Origin: Chrysomallon squamiferum
Taxonomy: Eukaryota; Mollusca; Gastropoda; Neomphalida; Peltospiridae
DNA: 64,000 bases
Assembly (NCBI GenBank): GCA_012295275.1
Contig: CM022679.1
Location: 2,212,116 to 2,276,115 of the forward strand
Reading direction: 5' to 3'
Position numbers and translations under genes: made by a program. Each line of letters opens with the position of its first letter. Within the stretch, counting starts at the first letter, position 1. Under the pieces are notes generated by a model, which was not told the origin of the DNA, made no database searches, and saw only the letters and a list, made by a program, of their open reading frames with translations. Shown here one piece after another: positions 1 through 40,919 of the stretch.

Positions 1-270
1 AATATGTTCTGTGGAAATATTTTCTGATATGTATACTTAATATATGTAGATTTATATTTAGAATTTTCTGGTAATTCAACTAACAAAAACCAGAACAATA
101 ATGAAAGTTCAGTCTTTCGGCTGGAAAATATATTATAATTCCAAGTTGTACTTCAAATAAATAATACACTTTTAAAAATTATTTAAAAAAAAAATTGTAA
201 ACAAAAACACCTATAATTAATAACAAGACATTTTAAATAATTTATAAAGACGTTTCTGTGGAATACTTAC

Positions 271-10173
<9,903 letters not shown>

Positions 10174-10612
10174 CGCTGTTATTTATTTATTTTTTAAACT
10201 CCATGGTTCAAGTTATGAGATAAATTATTTTGACCGGGTTGTTTTCCTCTGTTGCCATATAGCGGACAAGGATCGCACTATCATAATAGCTGGCACGTGA
10301 TTGGTTAAAACATGCAGAATCTACCGGTTATCTTCAATTGCTCCATTTCACTGCGTGAACAGCATAAAACTAGTCGATAAACCAACCACCTGTCAAAATT
10401 TAATATTGTGCATGAACATATTTAGTTTAGTTAATTCACCCTCTCCTGTTTAAGCTTCAGATGAAGATAAATTCAGTCATACGTTAGTTAGGTTTTTAAA
10501 TTATTATTATTATTATTTATTTATTTTATTTTATCTTTCCATAGAAATTGAAGCACAAGCCATGTCCTTTCATAAGTCAACTTGTACTAGCCGAACAGGT
10601 GCTCTAAGTAAT

Positions 10613-10666
<54 letters not shown>

Positions 10667-12191
10667 GTAATAACAATGATAATAACAATAACAATAACAA
10701 TAATTTAAAAACCTAACTGGGAGATGTTTTAATAAATTAGAAATTTGAAACGTGATCATGACAGACAAAAATTCTATGTAGACATGCACTTTCATTTATT
10801 TATTGGTTTCATTTTGTTGGATTTTTTTTAAAGTTTTTTTTGTTATTGTTGTTTTTTATAATGTGTAAAGAGTTCTTAAGTTAGATATAGGTTATTATGC
10901 ACGTAAAGACCAGCATGAAAGAAAACAAATAATTACATTTTGGTCGTAAGTGATTTTTGTCTTTAACACTAGATACAAAACATCATATGTAATACTTTTA
11001 AAAAAATTGTCAGCTTTGAATTTAATTTGGCGATCTTTTCATGCATCAGATAACAAATTTTATTTCGCGGCCGAAGAATACATTATTTCCGAATTTTCTT
11101 CGACGAAGTCTGACATCTATATTCTTTTTGTTTATTGTTGTTGTCATGAACAAAAAGCTTAATAAATAAATAACATGCTATTTGGATTACACCAAAAATG
11201 TTTTACGTTAAAGAAATGAGATTAAATATAATAGGCTGTCATAATCCAGCTAAATTATTTTTAGATGATTTAGTTAAATTTTATCTTTGTTCATTTATTT
11301 ATGAATATTTCATTTTATATATATTTATATATTTGAAAATTGATTTCACTTATGTGATTGTTTCTTTAGGGGTCGCTACTTAGTGAACTAACGTAAATAC
11401 ATTATTAGCCCCAGTAAACAAACAAATGAAGCTTGGGTTTAAAAATGATTTTCTCTTACAAACTTGAGGAAAGTAATCATGTCCAAAATAGATAAAGACA
11501 AAATATTCGCAAGCACAATGGAAGCGACTTCAGTAAAATAACACAATTAGACAGATTCCCAAAACGTGCATGTATCGACAAATTTTGGTAGATGTCTTTT
11601 CCTTAGTCATGTGTATAATAATCTAGATTTAATAATAATAAAAATAAAATATATAAATAAATAAATAAATCTAAATGAATTAAATTAACAGTTATGTTAA
11701 TGATTTTTGTATAACAGTGATTAAGAATAAAAATCTGTTGTCGCTATGCCAAGGGTTGTAGAAACAATCATGGTTGTCCATCTTTACAGACATTTGTATA
11801 AACAAGATGTATTGAAGAAAAATAGCTATTAAAAGGACTGATCCCACTACCATTTATTCCTTATTACTATTAAATGAATGAATGAATGGAAAAATAAAAT
11901 ACAAAAAAAAAAAAAAAAAAAAGTACTGATAGCAAAGCGATACAAAAATTAACTTCCAATGGCAACAGTGTACGTGTTTTCTTACAGAGAAACCAAAGAC
12001 ATGATAAAGCGCTAAAAGCAAACTATCAAGTTCGATCAAGATTGAAGAAACGGCAACTTTTCAAAGACGTGTACCCAATCTGAAAACGTTAGCAAATCTC
12101 AGCGGGAGATAAACAAACAAACATAATGAAACAAATCTAAATCGGTATTTGAGTCAAATGATCTAAAGTAATGACGTCTCAATAATTAACG

Positions 12192-12199
12192 TGACGTCA
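12192..12199. promoter_or_regulatory. Consensus CRE octamer TGACGTCA (distal)
   Basis: The palindromic octamer TGACGTCA sits in the context GTGACGTCAC, which also fits the E4F consensus RTGACGTMAY. A related TGACGTCT lies about 20 bp upstream. It is about 960 bp upstream of the 13157 start codon. Confidence 0.45.
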
Positions 12200-12306
12200 C
12201 AATGCTGTTTAATACTTAAAATAGTACATAATAAATTACGGTGGAATTATCTTTAGCGGCACCCGAAATTAGCAGCACCTACGATGTACGAACATTTTTC
12301 TGAGTA

Positions 12307-12860
12307 CAGGTTGTTTTTCAATACGTGTCCTATAAATCAGCGGACACGTTATACGCTATCGCAGACTGCATTTCTAAAATTATTATTCCAGTGACAAATC
12401 GTGCGCGTTTTAAACATTTAGTATGTAATATTGATAATTCAAACATTCAACATCATTCCATGCATATCTATGTTTTATAAACACCGCATCTTTGCGGTAC
12501 TTTCGAGGTCGAAAAGTTGGTGAGGCTGGCACAAATCTAAGCTCTACTTGTGCTTCATACACAATATTTTTTAAAACATAAATATACCTTGTGCTTATTA
12601 TGAATTTTATGGCATGCATAACTTTTATATACATCCATCAATGTTCTCGGTGTATTTGCAGTTGTATTTTAACTGAAAGCGATGCTCGGCCACAACGATT
12701 TATGCTTGTTGTGGGTACTGGTGCAATGGATGTGAATAAGATTGTAAATATGTTCACAAACACTGTAATTTTTGTTTTGTCCCTCTGATAAAAGGACACG
12801 TGTAATATAGGGACGCTTTTGATCGGCCCGATGGGTGTCCGTACAAGAAAACAACCACTG
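12307..12860. mobile_element. Probable MITE with TA target-site duplication
   Basis: The left end begins TA-CAGGTTGTTTT and the right end, read on the minus strand, begins TA-CAGTGGTTGTTTT. Both are followed by similar TACG-containing sequence, giving imperfect terminal inverted repeats of about 25 bp. Sub-terminal GGACAC/GTGTCC words occur at both ends. TA flanks and a CAGT terminus suggest a Tc1/mariner/pogo-type non-autonomous element. No transposase was recognised inside. Confidence 0.42.
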
Positions 12861-13099
12861 TATATATAAAATAAATAAATAAAATCTTAACTATATGTTT
12901 TTTAAATAATTAAATTTAAAAAATCAAAATAATAATTTTAAAAAATCGGCACAAACAAATCTGAGCGTAATAAAAATTCTGTAAAAAATAAACACAGATT
13001 CACCTCAATGTTTTATAATAAAAATGTTAAAAATAAAATAATATAATTCTCAGTACTGCTGGCTCACTGAACAAAGTGATGGGAAACGTCATCAAGAAA

Positions 13100-13107
13100 T
13101 GACGTCA
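13100..13107. promoter_or_regulatory. Consensus CRE octamer TGACGTCA (promoter-proximal)
   Basis: A perfect palindromic CRE lies 50 bp upstream of the start codon of the 810-residue gene, with a CGTCA half-site about 15 bp further upstream. CREB/ATF/CREM factors bind this sequence. CREM-driven genes in animals are often male germ-line genes, but that link is inference here. Confidence 0.55.
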
Positions 13108-13156
13108 AACATTTCAATGAGCGAACTATAGTGGCAATGTCTAAATTTCTAAAACA

Positions 13157-13406
13157 ATGTCAGAACACGGTTTCTATTACGGAAAGATTCACAGATTATT
13201 CGACAGGTTCATCAAACGAGTCGATTTTAATTTGAATCCATTTGAAGAGAGGAAAATACGAAGTGTTGAAGAAGATGATGTTTACAAGACGACTAGCCAT
13301 TTTGTACCGCATTCTCTCTCCGTTGTACTTTGTGAAGACTTTAATTCTGATAAAATACCAAGCTACAAACAGTTTTCGTTAGGTAATATTAGTTAACAAT
13401 TAAATT

Positions 13407-13446
<40 letters not shown>

Positions 13447-13864
13447 TATATATATATAATTAAATAATTAAAATGACAATAATAAAATAATAATAAAAAA
13501 TATTTAAAAGAAATATATAATGATAGAAGAAAAAAAAAAAAATAATAATAATAAAAATATAAGACCAGAGAATTTTTTTGGTAATATTAATCATTATCGA
13601 GTTAAACAATGAAAAACAATTTCTTCAAACACATAACTAATAATACTTTAATTATATCATTACTGCTACTGCTGTTGCTACTACCATTATTATTATGCAG
13701 CTACTACTACTGCTATCACCACCTCCAATAATACCACTACCATTACTGCTACAGCTGCTACTAATAATAATAATGAAATCAAAAATAAGCTTCACATTAC
13801 AGTAATTATTTTCTATACACTACTCTGTATATATACACACACACACGCACGCACAAACGTATAT

Positions 13865-13897
<33 letters not shown>

Positions 13898-16427
13898 TAT
13901 ATGTTGTTAATGTTTCTGTCTATCAGATGATTTCTGGGACTATCTGTACTCCAGTAGATGGAAGGATTCGTGCACGCTGCGGGTTCTAGATGGAGCGTTG
14001 TTGCAGATGCTTCTTCATGGCATGTACGTCATGGAGCGCGACCACGAGGCAGTCTGCCAGAAACACTCCGCCTTCGTGAAAAATCGGCGGCGTTTGCGAC
14101 CATGTTTGAAAACATCAAAAACAAAGGTTTGCATGTACCTTCTCACTGACAGTAAAGTACATACCATAGCTTTTGATAAGTTAGTGATAAACTAGCTAAA
14201 ACGAGCCCACTAAAGCAGACTGATAATCAACGACAACTTGATAAGAGATAGAAAATAAGGAACTCTGTGCAGAGATCTTGTTAAATTTGAATTGATTTAA
14301 TTATTCTTTGTTCGTATATTCAGGCAGTATTTTCCTTTGTTAAAATATTCATTAAATTACTAATTAGCATGCGATTATTCCGTAACATTCTGCATTATTG
14401 AAATAAAGATTATTTTTCAGGATCTTCCAGTCGTCAATGAAATTCTGCTAGTAACTATTTATTACTATTCGAAAGAATTTCTGGAAGTGGATTCTTATGA
14501 AAATAAAGACAGCAGGCCACCATCTGCAAGACAGTCCAGCTCACTTACTTCCATTTCAAGCGGACAGAGGATAATAAAGATTTTGGATCCCGTTCCTTTC
14601 AATCAGCAGAAAGTCTCCGATGTAGACATCATCTTGCCCAGAATGAAAGAACCACGACTTTCAATTCCAAAATTAATAAAAAGTTACGAATCGGATTTAG
14701 ATGTCAGGGCTAGCATTCTGGCTGGTATGGGTTACAAAACACTGCCTAAAATAACATCATCTTTGAAACCATCGTCTGTGACAGTCCCAGCGAAACTGAA
14801 AGTTGAATACAAGTCGTTACCATCTGAAAAAAAGAAATCGTTGCAAGGAGTTTTGCAGTACCCATATAAGTACAGTTATTTGAAAAAGAAAAAAAAACGT
14901 CACAGTGTACATTTTCCAATATTATCACATTCTGGATTATTGCAGGAAGCCAACGATGATAATATCCCCTTAGAGAAACCAGCTACTCTTGCAAGTACTT
15001 ACCCGTATATACAAGAAAGTGAAAGTTTCAGAAGTAGAAATTATTCAAAACTGTTTCCATTCAGTCCGGAACTGGAAGGCAAATTTCAACAAGGTGAGAG
15101 TGATCAGTCAGATCTGGAAAAGTGGCTTTTCGAAAAATGTTCCAGACCCAGTGAGGAAGAAGAAATGCCAGTAAGTGAGAAGATTTTTTGGAAAAGCAAG
15201 CAAAAACTACACCACAGACTGATACAACTCAAACAAGAAGAAAAAAAAAAGGTGAAAGACAAGAGTGAAAATCTGACAAAATTATTAAGGAATCGCCCTA
15301 AAATAAGCTTTATCCAAAAAGATGCACCAAAACAGATTCAGTCAGTGATTAAAATATTGAGTCGTACACCATCTTTTACTGAATATGCCAAGTACATTGA
15401 AGAAGAAAACTTACGAAAGAAGAAAAAAATGAGCAGAGCAAGCGAGCTGGAAAGAAGAAAATATGATGAAGTCAGTGAAAAGAGCGTATCAATAATTCCC
15501 AAGTTAGAGAGTGGCAGCAGCAGCAGCAGCACCAGCAGCAGCAGCAGTTCAAAGGGTTCAAAAAGTGTGAAAACTGAGCCTAACAACATCCTCACTGACA
15601 GTTCAGTACAAAAGATTTCGTCAACGCCGACCACCAGTCATGTTCTTACAAGTCAAAAATCTACTGAATATACAGAGGCAACAACAGAAGGCAAAATTTT
15701 ACCACCGATTAGGACATCATTCAGTCCTTTAACATACACTACAACAACAAACGGTCGAACTGAGTCACAACATCATACAGACAGTCAAACATCAACCAGA
15801 CGTCGAAGTTCTCAGAGGAGCAGATGTAAGAAGTCACTGAAAGACGACTCAAAATGTGTACATGATTATCAGAAAAAGGTGCGCCAGTCAAAGCTGAGGA
15901 AAGCTAACAGCGAGATGGGTGTGTATGACTCAGATGGGACTGACAGCGAGATGAGCAGTGAGAGTTTGTTTGATACCAGCAAACTGAACATTAGTTACAG
16001 CTTTGAAAATCTCGCTGTCACTAGGCTTCATCCGAAGTTGGCTCATGTTATGTCTAGGTATCTGGGAGTGGACGCGACTGTACAGACATGGAAAGATTAC
16101 AAACATCGGTCCACTACGGAAACTGACATCAGTGTACCAGTTGATGGAAGGAGTGGAGATGACCCTGCTGTTCTGCTCGACAAACACAAACACGTGCTGG
16201 GAAAACTGAGATCTTTCAAATTTTTACAGAACTCCAACCATGTCACCACTCTGCCAACTTTGAAAGAAATAAACTTCAGACACCCAACGTTCCAAGAGTT
16301 TTTCTGCAAACTGCAAGATGCAATGAATGATTTTGTTGTTCGAAGAGAATGTGTCATTACAAGCGATGGTTACAGAAATATAACGTCTGTTACTTTCACA
16401 CGTCCATCTGTTTTTTGGAAGTGTTGA
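13157..16427 (+). CDS. Uncharacterised 810-residue basic Ser/Lys-rich protein
   Basis: I do not recognise this protein. Three exons join in phase: 13157-13382, 13927-14126 and 14421-16427 (TGA). The first about 165 residues look folded and carry hydrophobic stretches such as LRVLDGALLQMLLHGMYVM and EILLVTIYYYSKEFLEV. The long last exon encodes a low-complexity basic middle section with a KKKKKRH run, many K/R-S/T sites and a Ser tract at about residues 487-500 made by an AGC repeat. A better-ordered C-terminal part (about residues 670-810) follows, with LAHVMSRYLGVD and FQEFFCKLQDAMNDFVV. There is no obvious signal peptide. A CRE sits 50 bp upstream of the ATG. Coding status is strong: a 2-kb open exon with clean flanking splice sites. 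Function is unknown. Confidence 0.85.
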
Positions 16428-16492
16428 TTGTTACATGTTGTCATCTCTGGGAAATGCTCAAACATTAAATAATGCTAAATTACTGTGAGATA

Positions 16493-16498
16493 AATAAA
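16493..16498 (+). terminator. Polyadenylation signal AATAAA for the 810-residue gene
   Basis: A canonical AATAAA lies 66 bp downstream of the TGA stop at 16427. More AATAAA copies follow downstream, so the exact cleavage site is uncertain. Confidence 0.5.
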
Positions 16499-17703
16499 CA
16501 GGAAAAATAAGATTATTTATCATTCTTAACAAAAAGAGCTAAATTTAGTCCAATTTGTGAAACAAGAAAATGAAAATAAATTAATATCTGCAAATTTGCA
16601 TGTTTGTTTTAGAATTAACCTACAACCTGTAGCCCAAAATATGAGAAGATAAATAAAAAAATTCACAGCAGCTTTCTCTTCTGATATCATTAAAGAAAAA
16701 TACATTAGTTATTCAGTAGAATCATTCTGTACTTAATGAGGTTTATGCAGAACATTTATGTAGGCTATTTGCCCATTCCAACTTGAACTCGATGTGTTGT
16801 TTATTAAAAGCTGTCATTAAATATAACTTGTTGCTAAAATTAAGCATGGGTATTATTATTCTTTCATTTCATAACTAATAATTATTAACATTCAAATATG
16901 TTGTGATATTGTTAAATCACGTAATATTATTTCAACTATCAGTTCTTTTTTGCATGCACATAAAAACACATAAAACACACACACACACACACACAAACAC
17001 AAACAAAATATGAACTGAAGTACTAGTTTTAAATTCTTTTCACTAAATAAAATCATTTGACATCAGTTTTGATTCAACCCAGCATGTCTAAACAACAAAC
17101 ACAGATATGTTATAAAGTTTCAATATATTTCCAATAAATATTACACAACAGACAAAAAATATAAAATATATTTAAAAAAATATTATTTACATAGTGTACA
17201 TTGCATAAAATTTTACTGAACAAAAAATCTAAACAGCTTCAATAATGGTGTGCAAAGTGTGTTTTTAAGTATAATTGTACAGGTGTTTTTGTGTATATAT
17301 GTATGTGTATATGCACACGTTTTTGTATATATGTACATATATTTATATATATATATGCATGTGTGTGTTTACATTGTCAGAATAGCCTCTTATTATTACT
17401 CGTGTGTGGTTTTGCTGATCAGTCCTCTCTATGTTAAGTCTGTAATCTTTCCAAATAATGCTCCAGATATTATTATTATTATTATTAAATTACAGCACAG
17501 TGCAAATAAAATATTCCTTTCTGCTTACTATCAACAGAAAAATTGGTGGAAGAAGGTTTTCTCTTATTTAAATAAAAAAAAAAAAAAAAAAAAAATAATC
17601 ATTACTATCAAAATATGTTGACAGTTTTATGTAAATATTTAATCCTTTTTTCATCTAAAAAGAAGACAAAAAAATAATAATAAAAATAAAATTAAAAATA
17701 AAA

Positions 17704-17705
17704 AA

Positions 17706-17748
<43 letters not shown>
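17704..17748. repeat. (AAAT)n microsatellite
   Basis: About eleven AAAT units lie in the RINT1 3' flank. Nearby sequence is also AAAT-like and degenerate. Confidence 0.95.
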
Positions 17749-17749
<1 letters not shown>

Positions 17750-17797
17750 ACAATTAAAAAATCAATTAAAATTAAGGGTGCTTTAATTTGGGCAAGA

Positions 17798-17803
17798 TTT
17801 ATT
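17798..17803 (-). terminator. Polyadenylation signal AATAAA for RINT1
   Basis: TTTATT on the plus strand reads AATAAA on the minus strand, about 73 bp beyond the RINT1 stop codon. That is a normal distance for a short 3' UTR. Confidence 0.5.
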
Positions 17804-17875
17804 TGTATGTAATATAAGTTATTGGTGTTAAATAGAAATGTGGTTTTTCTCGTAACAAGATGATAAAATAATGTA

Positions 17876-26847
<8,972 letters not shown>

Positions 26848-27345
26848 ATTGGCACGTCATTAAACTATTTTCTACATATTCTTTTTAAATGTAATAAATA
26901 AAAAAAAAAAAAATAAAAAATAAAAATAAAATAATAATAGCAAAAAGATAACGATGAGGATGATGATAAAAAAAAAAAAAAAAAAAAATTAGAAACCCAT
27001 TGTTATTTCAAGTAAATATTATTGCTTATAGTTATAAAATGTACTTAACAGCAAACTACTGTCATATATTTGTGCATGTATAAAACCGACAATAATTAGC
27101 ATACATCATTTACTACTTTATAAACAATCTTATTTTCATTTATTTTCATTGAACGGTTAGTGTTAAGTCTTTAGACCTTCATTATGCTGAATTTATGGTA
27201 ATGCTTAATGAATTAAAAACAAAACATTATGTAAAAGAGCAATACAGATAAGACAGCTGATTATAATATTAAAGATGATTAATAAATTAATATTTTGAAC
27301 AGATTATTAATTCACTGTTTTTACTTTTTTTCATTTTTATATTTT

Positions 27346-27390
<45 letters not shown>

Positions 27391-28263
27391 GTTGTTGTTG
27401 TTGTTGTTGTTGTTTGCTGCTACTGCTGTTGTTGTTGATGCTGTTATTTTGTAAATCATTCCCTGTATCAGAATTATTCAAAACTATTTTGTTAGAAATT
27501 ATTATTTAGATTTTTCTGGAAATCTCGATAACACGTGACAAGATCGCGAGACTACGTCAAATTTCGTTAATTTTGTTATCACACCTTAGTTAATATTTCT
27601 GACTTTTCAAGTGTTACTGATTTAATATCTTCTTCGTTTTGTTATTGAGGTAAAACATGTTTGTTTTTGTAATAATGTACAGTTCATTTATGATTAACAT
27701 TTGATATTATAAAATTGTCTAAAAATAATAGTTTTTATTAATTAAAAGTACTGGGTTTTCCATTCGTCGCCATGTTGTTATTTCGAAAAAATATTCACAT
27801 TGGTTTGTTGTGACTGAAGACAGTCCAATCAGTTGTATGCGTGAATATTTAAGTAGAATTTTCTATCAGGCTGATGTCAAGTAATTATACTTAGCCATTT
27901 GTAAATTGCTCAGTGATGGTTAATATAATTATAGATGTGTTGGTCGAATGTTACATTTATAAATTATAATTATTATTATGTGGATAAAGTTCATAAACGA
28001 AACGAAAAATGATTAGATCAATTCAACAAATAGTGAATACAAAGATTACAAAATTCCATTAATTTGGTTTTACTACATTTATGAAAAATTAAAGTATGAA
28101 AACATTTTGCTTAGTGATATTTTAAATCGTTTTTGATTTGCCTCTTTTGTATAGTTTTAAACTATTCATTTTCACTAACAAAATTATTTGCAGATCGTTG
28201 TTGTAACATTCAGAATTTTTCTGACAAATAATTATATGCTTTTGGATTTCGTGTAGTTCAACA
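26848..28263. promoter_or_regulatory. Divergent promoter region shared by RINT1 and UBE2I
   Basis: The two start codons are 1.4 kb apart and face away from each other. Poly(A) and ATT/TTG microsatellite DNA fill 26890-26990 and 27350-27420. A candidate donor (GAG|GTAAAAC near 27650) and an acceptor (GTGTAG near 28257) suggest a non-coding first exon and 0.6-kb intron for UBE2I. A GTCGCCATGTTG sequence near 27765 resembles a YY1 site. No other gene is visible. Confidence 0.5.
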
Positions 28264-30536
<2,273 letters not shown>

Positions 30537-32179
30537 TGTCATCCTTCTAACAGAACTGTTTACATTTAATTAATGACTCTCATCACATCACTTACAGAAT
30601 TTGGACAGCAAGGGAAAATAAATTCAACATTTTAGACGTGCAACAAACTAAAAAAAACTTAACACCGATTGGAAAATATTTTTTAAACAATAGAACCTTT
30701 CATTATTCTTATACCCCATTTTGTAAATAACACACATCACTTAGTTTTAATTTCATTCTGCTCCATAAATAAACTGTCGAGATATTCTTGAATAAATGAT
30801 ATAATGGGAAATATAATTAACATTTTCCCAATAAAATTTATTCAGACTTTATTTTTAAAATTATCTTTGTTCTGTGGCTGTCATACAGGTTAGTGGAATT
30901 TTGTAAGTATACTTGTAAAGCCTCTTTAGTTGAAAGTCTGTGAAATATTATCTTCAGTTTTCTTGTTGGAAATTTACTGTTATGGGCCCATGATTTCATT
31001 TATGGAAACAAACAACTGGAAATTTGAAATCATTGGCATTCTACTAGTCAGAATATTTTGTTTTCATCAGCTTGAATCTACTTTCTGTTTATACTGTGGG
31101 ATAAAACTTTCATTTAAAAACATAACTTGTATATATACTTCTCATTTGTGTACAAAAGGTTAAACAAAACAAAAAAATTTACATGGGTGCCAAACTTGAG
31201 CACATGACAGTTAAATGGGTGAGAAAAGTCAACACACTGCAGTTGATGGCCACAGTTTAATGTTGGAATATACTGTTTTTAATATCTGCTGTATTTTGTG
31301 CTGTTTGTTACATCTATAAATGATTTCAATGCTGATATCAAGCCAAGTGTCTCACCATCTAACTGCATCTCTCCTGATTGTGTTTTGTCATCTTTCATTA
31401 ATACACGTAGCTAATAAACATAAATGTACAATAATTGTAATAGTTTGTTATTTGTTAAGAATGTGTAATAGACAATAAAACATTTTTATAATTTGGTTTC
31501 ACATTCCTGGTTATTGGAATTTCAGATTCAAAGGTGTAACAGGATGACAAAAAAAAAGAAAAAAGAATGAATGCAAGAACATAACAGCTATTGGATGTCA
31601 AACATGGGTAAAATACAACAAAATGGAATTATTCTTGATAATGTCAACTTTTAATGAGACAAATATATGCAGCTTGAAAAATTGTGTGTATGTACATATA
31701 AAATAATAAAAAGTAATGGCAAAAAACATGAAAACTCAGACATGATAAATTGTTCAGTAATTGTTTAATTGTAAAATTTATATTTACAATAGTGTACGAG
31801 ACCCAGTCTCAAAATGTACAAAATAAAATCGGATAAACATGATGAGACAATTCTGTTACTTTCAGTTAAAAAACTGGAAGACCATTTAATTTGCTTTCTT
31901 TATGAATAGAATAATCATCCAAAATTTCATTTATATAGAGAATATTATTATTTACACTGTTTTTATATACAAATAATATTAAGAAAAATGTGCTAAATGT
32001 ATGTGAGATGATGTAAACATATATCTGTATTTAAAAATAAATCTAGACATGTTACTGCTGCTCAAGATGTAAAGGAAAATGGCAGTGAACATGATGTTAG
32101 TGTCATTGTTTACTATTGACAAAACATTGACATGTTATTAAACAGAACATATTTGATGGTGCACAATATAGAATTACAG
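30537..32179. other. Convergent 3' region of UBE2I and E4F1
   Basis: The two genes end facing each other 1.6 kb apart. UBE2I has at least two AATAAA signals (30830-30835 and 31474-31479), so a long 3' UTR could approach the E4F1 3' UTR. I see no further exon or repeat of note. Confidence 0.65.
30830..30835 (+). terminator. Candidate polyadenylation signal AATAAA for UBE2I
   Basis: It lies about 295 bp after the stop codon. A second AATAAA at 31474-31479 is an alternative distal site. Confidence 0.45.
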
Positions 32180-40280
<8,101 letters not shown>

Positions 40281-40747
40281 GGCCGCGTTTTGCGACAATC
40301 TACAATCAGGTATTAGTGTTCGGAAATGTTCGGCTAGTATCGGAAATACGGGGCCATTTCAAACAATATATAAGTGATTTCTGTAATATGCAACGTTTCG
40401 TAAGAGACATGTAGACTTACCAAATAAAATAAACAATAGATAACAGACAGAGGAAAGAAGGGAAATAGAAAATTTAAATCACTCTTTTAAGCTTACTTCC
40501 AACTACTGTAAGTTCAAGAATATGATCTGTCCAGTCTAGTCAGTATTATGAAGCTTTAGCAAATTTATACCTCCTTATGTAATTGGTTCATGGTACCTCA
40601 GACGTTAAGTGCTACATTTATATATTTAAATGACCACTGTTTTTCAGTTAATGTCAAATGGGTCACATATAAACTACATGCATAATTATAATGTACATCA
40701 ATTTTAATGAGATTGAAGAAAATATAAAATGTATTTATTTTAAGTAA

Positions 40748-40791
<44 letters not shown>

Positions 40792-40912
40792 CTTTCATGA
40801 TTAAAAATCGTTTCATGCAATTATGAACAAATAATGCTTTTGAACAAACCCCTGGATTCAAAACGGCCATCACTGCGCAGGTCAGACTAAGCAGAGCAAA
40901 TCCGCTTTCAAG
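40281..40912. promoter_or_regulatory. Bidirectional promoter between E4F1 and RNF2
   Basis: Only 632 bp separate two divergent start codons. The region contains an (ATT)n microsatellite at 40751-40788 and ACTGCGCAG at 40872-40880, an NRF1-like half-site, just upstream of the RNF2 start. No TATA box at a sensible place stands out. The spacing makes joint control likely. Confidence 0.6.
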
Positions 40913-40919
40913 ATGGCGA
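40910..40919 (+). promoter_or_regulatory. YY1-like motif overlapping the RNF2 start codon
   Basis: AAGATGGCGA places the initiation ATG inside a YY1-like core (AANATGGCG). The arrangement parallels that at RINT1. Confidence 0.4.

Larger units (their letters stand above)
10174..13156. other. Intergenic region between divergent VWA3A-like gene and the unrecognised 810-residue gene
   Basis: About 3 kb between two start codons that point away from each other. It holds an (ATA)n microsatellite at 10614-10665, a probable MITE at 12307-12860, and consensus CRE octamers at 12192-12199 and 13100-13107. Close to the VWA3A-like start there is a GTTGCCAT sequence at 10251-10258. I see no additional coding exon. 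Confidence 0.7.
16428..17875. other. Convergent intergenic region between the 810-residue gene and RINT1
   Basis: Two genes end here tail-to-tail. I see polyadenylation signals for each (16493-16498 plus, 17798-17803 minus), a CA run near 16976-16995, a poly(A) tract around 17573-17595 and an (AAAT)n microsatellite at 17704-17748. No exon is evident. Confidence 0.7.

Noticed and set aside
15338-16357. Antisense open frames opposite the 810-residue gene
   Set aside because: They are shadows of the coding strand; the plus frame has clean splice sites and a 2-kb open exon.
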